NCBI RefSeq assembly: GCF_001466725.1
Contig: NZ_CP013650.1
Location: 1,178,001-1,242,000, forward strand
Direction: 5' to 3'
Source of the DNA: Lacimicrobium alkaliphilum
GTDB lineage: Bacteria > Pseudomonadota > Gammaproteobacteria > Enterobacterales > Alteromonadaceae
DNA: 64,000 nt
Below, piece after piece: positions 1-7,835 of this stretch (positions within the stretch are counted from its first letter, which is position 1; each line of letters starts with the position of its first letter). The notes beneath the pieces were generated by a model, which ran no database searches, had not been told where the DNA came from, and saw only the letters and a program-made list of their open reading frames with translations. The translations under genes were made by a program, and so were the position numbers.

Positions 1-69
1 ATTTATCTGACAAAAAAATGAAAGTTGTTTTGTAATCTTTCTTTTTGTGTTTCAGTTTTTTTTGGTTTT

Positions 70-906
70 TTATTGTCTTATCAGGCGCTCAAACTGTGGG
101 TTAGCCTCAAAGTTACTGCGAAAAGGGCTGATATCAAGCCCGCCTCTTCTGGTGTAGCGGGCATAAACGCTGAGTTTTTCCGGTTGGCATTGACGCAGGA
201 TGTCACAGAAGATGCGCTCGACACATTGCTCATGAAATTCGTTGTGCTGCCTGAATGTAATCAGGTATCTCAACAGGCTGTCGGCAAAAATTTCTCTGCC
301 CTGGTAATGAATGCTGACGCTTCCCCAGTCTGGCTGTTGGGTAATCAGACAATTGGATTTGAGCAGATGACTGATATGCTGGCGTTGCACCACACTATCG
401 CCACATTGCAGTATACCGGGTTCCGGGTGATACTGGTCGACTTCAATATCGAGATTGTCCAGTAACTCGCCTTCACCGGCATGGATCTGGAATGCCTGTA
501 TATCATCCAGCGAATACAATTTCACCTCAACATCAGCTCCAGCGCATTGGCTTAAATCCTGAATCAGAATCTGTTGCAGCTCTTCTGAGTCGCGGACTTT
601 CCATTGGTTAAAACTGTTCAGATAGAGTTTGAAAGACTTGGACTCAATCAGGTTCGGGCTGCTTGCTGGAACGTAGGCCTGAAGCACGGCGACACAGGGT
701 TTTCCTTTGGGGTTGAGCCAGGAAAGCTCATAACCATTCCAGATATCTACCCCGGTGAAAGGTTGCCGTTGAACAATTCCTAACTCTTCCCGGTTAAGAC
801 TCCTCGGCACCGGCTGCAGCAGTTGTGGGCTGTACTGGTCAATATATTCCGAAGTCTTACCCAGGCTCAGATGAGTCAGTGAAGCCGGTGTGTGTGCGTC
901 AGTCAT
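70..906 (-). CDS. queF: NADPH-dependent 7-cyano-7-deazaguanine reductase
   Basis: This 278-residue protein fits the long, YqcD-type QueF family (about 280 residues). The family reduces the nitrile preQ0 to the amine preQ1 with NADPH, a cytosolic step in making queuosine for tRNA. The catalytic Cys lies near residue 186 in SNCLITQQPDWGS, followed by the conserved Asp near 193. The QueF signature ESKSFKLYLNSFN lies near residues 88-100. The C-terminal part has the R-RRGGLDI-PFRS segment typical of the long form. It is divergent from syd, an arrangement also seen in E. coli. Identification is firm. Confidence 0.95.
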   Translation of the reverse strand: MTDAHTPASLTHLSLGKTSEYIDQYSPQLLQPVPRSLNREELGIVQRQPFTGVDIWNGYELSWLNPKGKPCVAVLQAYVPASSPNLIESKSFKLYLNSFNQWKVRDSEELQQILIQDLSQCAGADVEVKLYSLDDIQAFQIHAGEGELLDNLDIEVDQYHPEPGILQCGDSVVQRQHISHLLKSNCLITQQPDWGSVSIHYQGREIFADSLLRYLITFRQHNEFHEQCVERIFCDILRQCQPEKLSVYARYTRRGGLDISPFRSNFEANPQFERLIRQ

Positions 907-977
907 AAATTACCCTGAGATCTGGAAATGATACAATGGATGTTAGCAGTGCATTATATCGCTTAAATGGATAACAG

Positions 978-1535
978 ATGAATAACAGTGTTACACAAAG
1001 CCTGGACGATTTTATTCAGCGCTATATTGAGGCTCATCAGCAACAGAACCATGGCCTGAAAACGCAGTGGGATGAGCAATGGCCATCACCCTGCGAATTG
1101 GGGCAGCCGGATCCACAGGGGCTGATCCGATGGCAACCGGTGAAACGACATCAACAAGCTGACTTCAGCGCAACCGAGCAAGCGCTGGAGATGGTTTTTC
1201 ATGCTGATATCAAAACGTATTACTCCAGTTACTGGAGTGAGGGCCTTAATGCCAGTACGGCACGAGGAGGCTTACAGTTGCTTCAGGCCTGGAACGAGGA
1301 TGATTTCGAACGCTTGCTGCAAAATCTGGTCGGCCATGTATTGATGAAACGGCGGCTGAAGCAGCCTGAGACGCTGTTTTTTGCTGTTACCGATGATGAT
1401 GATTTTATCATCAGTCTGGACAACGCATCGGGTAAGGTGATGCTCGAACAGGTTGGTCTGGAACCAAAAGAAGTGCTGGCTGAGAGACTGAGTGAATTTC
1501 TGACAAAAATCGAACCGCAGGTTCAGTCAGTGTGA
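978..1535 (+). CDS. syd: SecY-interacting protein Syd
   Basis: The 185-residue product matches Syd (E. coli about 181 residues), a soluble protein that binds the cytosolic face of SecY and is thought to survey assembly of the SecYEG translocon. The family-typical stretch YYSSYWSEGLNA and the acidic TDDDDFIISLDN segment are both present. The protein is acidic with no membrane segment. Its 3' end overlaps the convergent 99-residue gene by 13 bp. The queF/syd pairing supports the call. Confidence 0.93.
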   Translation: MNNSVTQSLDDFIQRYIEAHQQQNHGLKTQWDEQWPSPCELGQPDPQGLIRWQPVKRHQQADFSATEQALEMVFHADIKTYYSSYWSEGLNASTARGGLQLLQAWNEDDFERLLQNLVGHVLMKRRLKQPETLFFAVTDDDDFIISLDNASGKVMLEQVGLEPKEVLAERLSEFLTKIEPQVQSV

Positions 1536-1822
1536 TCTGTCCGCATTTTCTTATCTAACAGTTTTTCCAACAGCGTTTCCAGCCTGTCCATGCGGACCTC
1601 CAGCTTGTCCAGTCGCTGCTCCGTTGATATCGGCGTGACAGCCGCTTGCCGGGGTTTGGGTAACTCAATATTCGGATTCTTTTTCCATTTTTGCAGCACT
1701 GCCAGAATTTCCGGTAGTGGTAACGGGTGACTGGCGTGGCGTTTAATCAGGGCTACAGAGGGCGTTTTTCCGGATTGGCTCAGCGACTGACACAGCGACA
1801 GAATGTAGTGGTGATGTTGCAT
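1523..1822 (-). CDS. Small protein with C-terminal coiled coil, unknown function
   Basis: This 99-residue product is not recognised with confidence. The N-terminal half (residues 1-45) could form a small helical DNA-binding-type fold: it has SVALIKRHASHPLPLPEILAVLQ, loosely reminiscent of KfrA-type N-terminal domains. The C-terminal part (about 65-93) is a heptad-rich LDKLEVRMDRLETLLEKLLDKK coiled coil. A His-rich start (MQHHHY) is notable. It converges on syd with a 13 bp overlap. A real gene is likely because of the structured composition and its standalone position; the DNA-binding idea is a guess. Confidence 0.6.
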   Translation of the reverse strand: MQHHHYILSLCQSLSQSGKTPSVALIKRHASHPLPLPEILAVLQKWKKNPNIELPKPRQAAVTPISTEQRLDKLEVRMDRLETLLEKLLDKKMRTDHTD

Positions 1823-2041
1823 GGTGGTGTTGGTCTCTTTGTTGGTATTGCTAAAAACTGGTCAGATTCGCTATTTTATCATGGGGTACCGAGATGGGTA
1901 TTTTAATAAACTCATATTTTTCAGTTAGTTATCTTTTGGCCTTGATGTTGCAGAGCTAAAACTCCAATCCCGAGCAGAGACGGGTGAGTTCAGGGTTGTG
2001 CGATCTTGCAGACAGCCCTCATTTTTCAAAAAGAGGTAACA

Positions 2042-2407
2042 ATGAAAACAACAATAGCGGCACTCTCACTGATATCTGTCTTTACCCTTAGCGGTTGTGT
2101 AATTTCTGTAGATGGTAATGGCGATGGATACAGTGACAGTGGTTGGCAAAAACGAGAAGCTCAGAATCGACAATTGATTGCGAGACTGGAGCCGGGCCGG
2201 GACTTTAATCAGATTTCAGCTGAATTTGGTTCGCCTGATTTCAGTGAATTTCATCAGAATGAGCAGGGCAGTTATCAGGTGCTATTTTATCGTACCCACA
2301 AGAACAAAGGTGATGGTGTGACCACTATTGATGAGTGTACGCCACTGGTATTTAAGGATGGCGAGCTTGTTGGTTGGGGAACCAGCGCTTATGCTGCGGT
2401 AAACTAG
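2042..2407 (+). CDS. DUF3192-type lipoprotein
   Basis: The ATG at 2042 follows a good ribosome site (GAGGTAACA) and gives 121 residues with a lipoprotein signal: a hydrophobic segment ending in the lipobox LSGC near residues 15-18. The mature part carries NRQLIARLEPGRDF-QI, a GSPDFSEF segment and YRTHKNKGDGVTTIDECTPLVFKDGELVGWG, which match the DUF3192 family of gammaproteobacterial lipoproteins. The fold is expected to resemble the SmpA/OmlA lipoproteins. The exact role is unknown. An upstream in-frame ATG exists at 2006 but would remove the signal peptide context. Confidence 0.85.
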   Translation: MKTTIAALSLISVFTLSGCVISVDGNGDGYSDSGWQKREAQNRQLIARLEPGRDFNQISAEFGSPDFSEFHQNEQGSYQVLFYRTHKNKGDGVTTIDECTPLVFKDGELVGWGTSAYAAVN

Positions 2408-2430
2408 CCTGATACCGCTATTTATCTGGT

Positions 2431-2459
2431 AACAGGCTGAGGTATTATCTCAGCCTGTT
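2431..2459. terminator. Bidirectional hairpin terminator
   Basis: AACAGGCTGAG and CTCAGCCTGTT form an 11 bp perfect stem around a 7-nt loop. It lies between the convergent DUF3192 and DUF2789 genes and overlaps the last codons of the latter. T-runs are weak, so efficiency is uncertain. Confidence 0.6.
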
Positions 2460-2675
2460 ATTGAGTTGGTCTATCACTTCTGCCCAATCCGCATCTTCCT
2501 GCAAGGCACCACGAAGCAGGCTGGATTGTGAAGAACTCCAGAACGGTGCGTCTTCCAATCTGGTTTTGCTGTCCAGCCCTTTATGCGTGTCAATAAAGTG
2601 ATTAATAGCTGCTTCGTCATCTGCCAGCCCCAACTGGCCAAACAAATCCTTTAGTGTAGGGTTACCGATATTCAT
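2445..2675 (-). CDS. DUF2789 family protein
   Basis: This 76-residue product has the DUF2789 pattern: LKDLFGQLGL-DDEAAI-FI at the start, LEDAPFWSSSQSSLLRGALQEDADWAEVIDQLN-RLR at the end. The family is made of small cytosolic helical proteins of unknown function, common in gammaproteobacteria. It sits alone between two plus-strand genes. Confidence 0.85.
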   Translation of the reverse strand: MNIGNPTLKDLFGQLGLADDEAAINHFIDTHKGLDSKTRLEDAPFWSSSQSSLLRGALQEDADWAEVIDQLNNRLR

Positions 2676-2760
2676 ATTTTGACTCTGCCTCTTAACAAGG
2701 GTTTAACAAACCGTGCGGCTTGAGTTATTGTAACTATAGTCAACCCTCTCGGATTTTTGC

Positions 2761-3402
2761 ATGAATACAGCTCCCCTGAACCCGGATGATATTAAAGCCG
2801 TTTATCTGACAGAAGAAGATCTGGTAGTGGCCTCATCGATTTTGTATCAGGCATATCATGATGACCCGCTGTTTATGGAGATTTTCAAGGCAGAGGATGA
2901 TGAATATGAGTCCAGATTACGGGGCGCAATCCGCGAAGAGCTGAATACGTTCTGGCGGGCCCGCCAGCCGATGATTGGCATTTTTGAAGGTCAGCGATTA
3001 TTGGCTGTGGCCTGCGTGTTGAGACCGGACGCAGGTTTTGGTCCCGGACGTTTCTGGCACTGGCGTCTGAAAATGTTGCTCACTGCCGGCCTTTTCGGAA
3101 CCCGGCAGATGGTGGAAAAGGAGCAGAAGGTCAAAGACAATGTGCCGGCCAGACACTACCACCTGCTGTCTTTTATCGGAGTACATCCTGATCATCAGCA
3201 CCGTGGTCTGGGACACCTGCTGATGGGGGCCGTAGACACCCTGGTCAGAGAAGATCCGCAGAGTCAGGGCGTGGCGGTACTGGTAACGTTGCCAAAATGC
3301 CTGAGTTTTTTTGAGCATGGTCAGTATCATCATTTGAGCGAACTTCAGGTTGGACGTATTCGTGGTCAACTGATGTTCCGGGACCGCTCTGAAAAGTCGT
3401 AA
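2761..3402 (+). CDS. GNAT family N-acetyltransferase
   Basis: The 213-residue protein has the GNAT acetyl-CoA binding motif A in LLSFIGVHPDHQHRGLGHLLM (the Q/R-x-x-G-x-G loop near residue 140-150), with the upstream beta strand typical of the fold. GNAT enzymes transfer acetyl from acetyl-CoA to an amine; the substrate cannot be read from sequence. No Shine-Dalgarno is visible before the ATG, so the start is less certain than the family. A CsrB-type RNA lies downstream on the same strand. Confidence 0.82.
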   Translation: MNTAPLNPDDIKAVYLTEEDLVVASSILYQAYHDDPLFMEIFKAEDDEYESRLRGAIREELNTFWRARQPMIGIFEGQRLLAVACVLRPDAGFGPGRFWHWRLKMLLTAGLFGTRQMVEKEQKVKDNVPARHYHLLSFIGVHPDHQHRGLGHLLMGAVDTLVREDPQSQGVAVLVTLPKCLSFFEHGQYHHLSELQVGRIRGQLMFRDRSEKS

Positions 3403-3420
3403 GAAGAGTGCCTCTCCTTT

Positions 3421-3438
3421 TGTACGAAATATCTTACA
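3421..3438 (+). promoter_or_regulatory. GacA/UvrY-type binding box
   Basis: TGTACG-AAATAT-CTTACA matches the known GacA/UvrY upstream activating sequence TGTAAG-N6-CTTACA at 11 of 12 arm positions. It lies about 160-190 bp before the presumed start of the CsrB-like RNA, a distance typical for csrB promoters. Inference: the BarA/UvrY (GacS/GacA) two-component system controls the RNA. Confidence 0.7.
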
Positions 3439-3607
3439 TTTTTGTAGGAAAATCTGACTTTCTGCATCAGTAGAAAGACCTACAAAATTTCTTAACATAT
3501 TGAAAATAAATAATAATTTAAAAGTCTTTCCGGTTTGCGATATTTCTGTGCCCAGAAACTTTTTTACCTGCCCATGGCAAACTTCTGCCGTTGCTATATC
3601 TTTACTC

Positions 3608-3868
3608 CTGTCACAAGGAAACACGATGGGTCACGGACGCATTCCAGGGACAACTTCAGGATGAAGAATACCGGTATTGAGGATGGCCGGTAATGATGGA
3701 AAACGGAAAGGGATAGGTTCAGGATGAACCTCTCAGTCAGGATGATTGAGTAATAAGGAGAGGATGACAAAAGGATTTGGAACAAGGACTGATACAGCAA
3801 AGGCATGCATTATAGGGAAGTAGTCATCGGTAGGGGCGCGGCTTTTTAGCCGCGCCTTTATTTATTTG
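3608..3868 (+). ncRNA. csrB: CsrB-family CsrA-sequestering small RNA
   Basis: This gene-free stretch contains about 16 GGA triplets in 230 nt. Several are AGGAT cores presented in the loops of short hairpins, for example AGGTTC-AGGAT-GAACCT (3716-3732), CTCAGTC-AGGAT-GATTGAG and ACCGG...CCGGT around GAGGAT. That is the hallmark of CsrB/RsmZ RNAs, which titrate the translational regulator CsrA. A strong intrinsic terminator ends it (GGCGCGGCT-TTTT-AGCCGCGCC then T-rich, 3835-3868). A weak -10 (TATATC, 3595-3600) without a good -35 and the upstream GacA/UvrY box suggest activator-dependent transcription. The exact 5' end is a guess. Confidence 0.85.
3835..3868 (+). terminator. Intrinsic terminator of the CsrB-like RNA
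   Basis: Perfect 9 bp GC-rich stem (GGCGCGGCT / AGCCGCGCC) with a TTTT loop, followed by TTTATTTATTT. Its strength and position fit the 3' end of a structured small RNA. Confidence 0.85.
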
Positions 3869-3988
3869 CGGTCGCTGAAACCTGCTATCGGCTCCATCCG
3901 CTATCTCCGTATTGGTTCTTTGTCGCTCTGATAATAGCTATATCTCAACATCATCGAGATAACTTGCCGTTGAGTCTGGTATTTTTAT

Positions 3989-4291
3989 TCAGATTCTATA
4001 GGGTGGCAATGTGGTCTGGGTCACATGTCGGCCACGCATTACCAGCACGCCCTGATAGGCATCTTCGCCATTACCGGAAAACTCGAAGTTGAACTCTGTA
4101 TGCCAGTCCAGTTTGCCCCGGTAACTGCCAATCCGGGTTTTACGCCGCGACAGAGAAATTAATTGCAGGCCCTGTTGGTTACAGTAACGGGTCAAATATT
4201 CACTGGCACTCTCACTGATGGCACGAATACGCCAGAACTGCCAGCCAACCCCAACCAGCACAAAGATAAGAACCAGTTCAAACAGTGTCAT
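3989..4291 (-). CDS. DUF3301 family membrane-anchored protein
   Basis: 100 residues. A single N-terminal membrane helix (about residues 3-20, LFELVLIFVLVGVGWQFW) is followed by a soluble domain with CNQQGLQLISLSRR and FNFEFSGNGEDAYQGVLVMRGR, as in DUF3301 proteins. The function is unknown. Its start overlaps the stop of the DUF3549 gene by 4 bp (ATGA), so the two are translationally coupled. Confidence 0.8.
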   Translation of the reverse strand: MTLFELVLIFVLVGVGWQFWRIRAISESASEYLTRYCNQQGLQLISLSRRKTRIGSYRGKLDWHTEFNFEFSGNGEDAYQGVLVMRGRHVTQTTLPPYRI

Positions 4292-5328
4292 CGTCCCTGC
4301 TCACTAAAAAGGGTGCCGATAGCCCTGAGCAGTGTCTGGCTCTTATGAGGACTGCGCAGCATACCAAGCATCTGCTGTCGTAAGGTCGGGATTCTGACTA
4401 AATCGGCAAAAATGGCGCTGAATAACTCCGGCGCCTGTGTCGCCACAGTGTCCATATAGCGATTAAACAATTCATGCTCAGTCAGACGATGCCAGTGCCG
4501 GCCGCTGATGGTGATCAGAATATCCGTGGCCAGCGCCGGCTGACTAAGTAACTGACGAATAAAATCTGACACACGGCGATTCTCTTTACTTCGGGATAGC
4601 GCCCGCAGCGACGCTATCTGCACTTGATCCTCGGTTGATGAATTTGCCCACTCCAATATCAGATCAGTAAAGGCCACATCGGGATGATGATTTTCCATGG
4701 CTTCACAGAGATGAAGCCTGACTTCGGCAGCCAGCTGGGAAAACTTTTCCAGCACAATGTCGCGGACGCCGGGATCGTCCATGGCCGCAGCAATATCATT
4801 GATGCCTTGTAAGGGTAATTCTGTCCAGTCCTTGTCCTGTGGCGCCTGCATATAGGCCAGGGCCTGTTCAAAGTACTGACTGCGCGGTAGCGCCAGCTGT
4901 TTCCTGATCAGACTATTAAAACCTGCCATCTGCTGTTGTGGGGGGGCAAAGCTGTAAGGATGATCTGGCACATCCTGTACAGATTCTCCCTGGGCCTGTC
5001 TGGCCAGGGCCTCGAGCAGAATACGCAGGAAGTGATCCCTGGGTCCCGGAACCAGCTTGCTCTGCTCATCAAGGGGAAGCTTTAAAAACCAGATAAAATA
5101 TTCTGGCGCAGGGCTGTGGGCAACGGCATGTTGTCCTGGAGTAGCTTGCCAGAACAGCACAGCGATCCACGCAGCGCCAAGCCTGGGTGAAGGGTGGGGG
5201 ATAAGGCCATTTTCAATATCCACAAACTCTTGTGCAGTTAACGTCCGGATCCCCCGGGACATATCAAAAACCTGATATTGGCTATTGGCGTGTAGCAGAA
5301 ATTCACTAATAGTACTGATGTTCGACAT
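4288..5328 (-). CDS. DUF3549 family protein
   Basis: The ATG at 5328 has a good ribosome site (AAGGATAAC) and starts MSNISTISEFLLHANSQYQVFDMSR, as in the DUF3549 family; an upstream in-frame start at 5418 would add 30 unlikely residues. The 346-residue product is largely helical with HEAT-like character in the second half (LEKFSQLAAEVRLHLCEAMENHHPDVAF, ASLRALSRSKENRRVSDFI). It has no signal peptide. The function is unknown. It forms a two-gene unit with the DUF3301 gene and is divergent from yqcC-truC-yqcA. Confidence 0.82.
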   Translation of the reverse strand: MSNISTISEFLLHANSQYQVFDMSRGIRTLTAQEFVDIENGLIPHPSPRLGAAWIAVLFWQATPGQHAVAHSPAPEYFIWFLKLPLDEQSKLVPGPRDHFLRILLEALARQAQGESVQDVPDHPYSFAPPQQQMAGFNSLIRKQLALPRSQYFEQALAYMQAPQDKDWTELPLQGINDIAAAMDDPGVRDIVLEKFSQLAAEVRLHLCEAMENHHPDVAFTDLILEWANSSTEDQVQIASLRALSRSKENRRVSDFIRQLLSQPALATDILITISGRHWHRLTEHELFNRYMDTVATQAPELFSAIFADLVRIPTLRQQMLGMLRSPHKSQTLLRAIGTLFSEQGR

Positions 5329-5421
5329 GTTATCCTTGGCGGTTTTAAACAGGCAATCTGAACCCGGGCAATTATCCAGGCGGATTGGTATTATACCCTG
5401 AGAAGCAGTAACAGGCATCCT

Positions 5422-5757
5422 ATGTCAGCAGTCAGTAGTAAGCACAAACAGACTCTCCGGTTACTCGGGCGATTGCGCCTGAGTCTGGAACAGCAGGCCT
5501 TATGGCAATCAGTGCCGCCATCGTCGGCCGAACTTGCCAGTGAGCAGCCATTTTGCTGCGATACACTGATGTTTGAGCAGTGGTTACAGTTTGTGTTTAT
5601 TCCGAAGATGGAGGCGCTGTGTCAGCATCAGTTGCCTTTACCGGGCCACATGAGCTTACTGCCAATGGCAGAACAGGCCTGGCCGGAACATGTCAGAGGC
5701 AGTGAATTGATGCAAACATTGCATGCTTTCGATCAGTTATACCGGCAGGAGCCATAA
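5422..5757 (+). CDS. yqcC: YqcC family protein
   Basis: The 111-residue product matches YqcC of E. coli (about 109 residues) in length and pattern: LRLSLEQQALWQ, PFCCDTLMFEQWLQFVFIPKMEAL and the closing LLPMAEQAW segment. The molecular role is unknown. It directly abuts truC, as in E. coli, where yqcC, truC and yqcA form one transcription unit. Confidence 0.88.
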   Translation: MSAVSSKHKQTLRLLGRLRLSLEQQALWQSVPPSSAELASEQPFCCDTLMFEQWLQFVFIPKMEALCQHQLPLPGHMSLLPMAEQAWPEHVRGSELMQTLHAFDQLYRQEP

Positions 5758-6495
5758 ATGCTGCCGGTTCTCTATCAGGATGACTATATGATTGCGGTGC
5801 ACAAGCCAGCCGGGTTGCTGGTTCATCGTAGTCTTATTGATAAATATGAAACCCGTTTTGCCATGCAGATGGTGCGTGATCAATTAAATCAGCATGTGTT
5901 TACCGTGCATCGGCTGGATAAACCTACCTCCGGCGTGCTGTTGTTTGCTCTGAATCGCGATGTGGCAAGACTGCTCAACCCGATGTTCGCAGAGGGTAAG
6001 GTAGAGAAAACCTATCGTGCTATTGTCAGGGGTTTCAGCCCACCGGGAGGGCGCATCGAGCATGCACTGAAAGAAAAGCTTGATGCCATTGCAGATAAAA
6101 AGGTCCGTACTGACAAAGAGCCACAGTCTGCAATCAGTGAGTATAAGACAAGGGCACGTTTTGAATTGCCTTTTGCTGTGCGGCCATACAAAACGGCCCG
6201 CTATTCACTGGTGGAGCTTCATCCTCATACCGGCCGCAAGCATCAGTTACGCCGCCATATGGCGCATATTAATCACCCTATCCTGGGGGATGCCAATCAT
6301 GGTGACGGCAAGCACAATGCCATGCTCAGAACCGAATTTGATTTTCAGGGACTGGCATTAAACGCATCTGAGATAGCGCTTAACCATCCGGTAAGCGGGC
6401 AAAAATTAGTGATCAAATCTGAGTCTGAACCACGTATGCAAAGACTCCTGACCCTTTGGCGAGACAATAACTGGGAGAGAGAATGTCCAGAGTAA
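5758..6495 (+). CDS. truC: tRNA pseudouridine(65) synthase
   Basis: TruC isomerises U65 in the T-stem of tRNA-Ile1 and tRNA-Asp. The 245-residue protein has the RluA-family catalytic motif HRLDKPTSGVLLFA with the nucleophile Asp near residue 54, preceded by VHKPAGLLVH, and the later H-GRKHQLRRHM segment. No S4 domain is present, as expected for TruC. It begins at the base after yqcC ends and overlaps yqcA by 13 bp, so the three genes are almost certainly co-translated. Confidence 0.93.
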   Translation: MLPVLYQDDYMIAVHKPAGLLVHRSLIDKYETRFAMQMVRDQLNQHVFTVHRLDKPTSGVLLFALNRDVARLLNPMFAEGKVEKTYRAIVRGFSPPGGRIEHALKEKLDAIADKKVRTDKEPQSAISEYKTRARFELPFAVRPYKTARYSLVELHPHTGRKHQLRRHMAHINHPILGDANHGDGKHNAMLRTEFDFQGLALNASEIALNHPVSGQKLVIKSESEPRMQRLLTLWRDNNWERECPE

Positions 6496-6923
6496 GTATT
6501 TTTTACGGCAGTGTGTATGGCAATGCCCAGCAATTAGCAGAAGATGTACAAACGGAGCTGGAACAACATGGCGTGAAGGCCGAGCTGCTGGATGAGCCAA
6601 AACTGGACGATGTGCAGATGGCCGATGAGCTGTTGTTTATCAGCTCTACTACCGGGCAGGGCGATGTACCACCTAATCTTGAAGGCCTGATTCTGGATAT
6701 GGAGTCCCGCTTTCCACTGCTCGACGGACGCCCCTTTGCGGTGGTGGCGCTGGGCGACAGCAGCTATGGTGATACTTACTGTGGCGCGGGCCGGCATATT
6801 TATGCGTTGCTTGAGGAGTTGCAGGGCAGCGCCAAAGCACCGCTTCTTAAGGTGGATGCCTGTGAGACGCTGGAGCCTCAGGACGAGGTGTTACCCTGGA
6901 TTAAACAGCTTTATACGAACTAA
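6483..6923 (+). CDS. yqcA: YqcA/MioC-type flavodoxin
   Basis: The 146-residue product is a short flavodoxin. The phosphate-binding loop GSVYGNAQQLA (residues 9-19) binds FMN; further FMN contacts are in SSTTGQGDVPPN and the ALGDSSYGDTYCGAGR loop. E. coli YqcA is 149 residues and is likewise downstream of truC. It is a soluble electron carrier whose partner is not known. Confidence 0.9.
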   Translation: MSRVSIFYGSVYGNAQQLAEDVQTELEQHGVKAELLDEPKLDDVQMADELLFISSTTGQGDVPPNLEGLILDMESRFPLLDGRPFAVVALGDSSYGDTYCGAGRHIYALLEELQGSAKAPLLKVDACETLEPQDEVLPWIKQLYTN

Positions 6924-6967
6924 GTCTCTCTCTGAGAATGTTGTTTTTACAGCAGAGAATGACAAAT

Positions 6968-7001
6968 GGAACACCCTGGCAATTCTTTTTCAGGGTGTTC
7001 C
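6968..7001. terminator. Hairpin between convergent yqcA and dapD
   Basis: GGAACACCCTG (6968-6978) and CAGGGTGTTCC (6991-7001) form a perfect 11 bp stem with a 12-nt T-rich loop. Neither side has a strong T-run, so it may act as a weak bidirectional terminator or mRNA end stabiliser. Confidence 0.5.
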
Positions 7002-7016
7002 GGTGCACAGTTGCTA

Positions 7017-7835
7017 TTATTCCGCGGCTCTGAGCAAAGCGTTAATACCGACTTTGGCGCGGGTTTTTGCATCGACTTTTTTCACAATAATGGCGGCATA
7101 CAGGTTGCACTTGCCATCTTTTGAGGGCAGGGTGCCGGAGACCACTACAGAGCCTGCCGGTACCCGGCCATAATGGATCTGGCCGGTTTCTCTGTCATAG
7201 ATACGGGTGCTCTGGCTGATATATACGCCCATGGAAATCACCGCACCTTCTTCTACAATCACCCCTTCGACGATCTCTGAACGGGCGCCGATAAAGCAGT
7301 TGTCTTCAATAATAGTGGGGTTGGCCTGCAGGGGCTCCAGTACTCCGCCAATACCTACGCCACCGGATAAATGTACGTTTTTACCAATTTGTGCGCAGGA
7401 GCCAACCGTAGCCCAGGTGTCTACCATAGTGCCTTCGTCAATATAGGCGCCGATATTGGTGTAAGAGGGCATCAGCACCACATTTTTCGCCACATATGAG
7501 CCGGTACGTACCGTTGCCGGTGGCACCACCCTTACCCCCTCATCGGCAAACTGACGGGCAGTATAATCGGCATATTTCAGCGGTACCTTGTCGTAGAAGC
7601 GACTTTCAGCCCCGTCTATTAACTGGTTGTCATGCAGACGGAAATACAACAGCACGGCTTTTTTCAGCCACTGGTGGACGACCCATTCTCCGGCAATTTT
7701 TTCGGCCACGCGAGCCTCACCCGTGTTAAGCATGGCAATGGCCTGTGACACGGCATCGGCCACTTGCATATCTGCGCTGTCCAGCTCGTTACGCTGTTCA
7801 AAGGCCTGTTCTATGATGGATTTCAGTTCTGACAT
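7017..7835 (-). CDS. dapD: Tetrahydrodipicolinate N-succinyltransferase
   Basis: DapD transfers succinyl from succinyl-CoA to tetrahydrodipicolinate in the lysine/meso-diaminopimelate pathway. The 272-residue product (E. coli 274) has an N-terminal helical domain and a left-handed beta helix of hexapeptide repeats from about residue 105 ([30 protein letters not shown]). The family segment [10 protein letters not shown] is near the end. It overlaps glnD by 13 bp and is last in the map-glnD-dapD unit. Confidence 0.96.
   Translation of the reverse strand: MSELKSIIEQAFEQRNELDSADMQVADAVSQAIAMLNTGEARVAEKIAGEWVVHQWLKKAVLLYFRLHDNQLIDGAESRFYDKVPLKYADYTARQFADEGVRVVPPATVRTGSYVAKNVVLMPSYTNIGAYIDEGTMVDTWATVGSCAQIGKNVHLSGGVGIGGVLEPLQANPTIIEDNCFIGARSEIVEGVIVEEGAVISMGVYISQSTRIYDRETGQIHYGRVPAGSVVVSGTLPSKDGKCNLYAAIIVKKVDAKTRAKVGINALLRAAE

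Noticed and set aside
2998..3624. 208-codon minus-strand frame over the GNAT gene and the CsrB-like RNA
   Set aside because: It crosses a gene with clear GNAT motifs and a structured RNA; composition is not protein-like.
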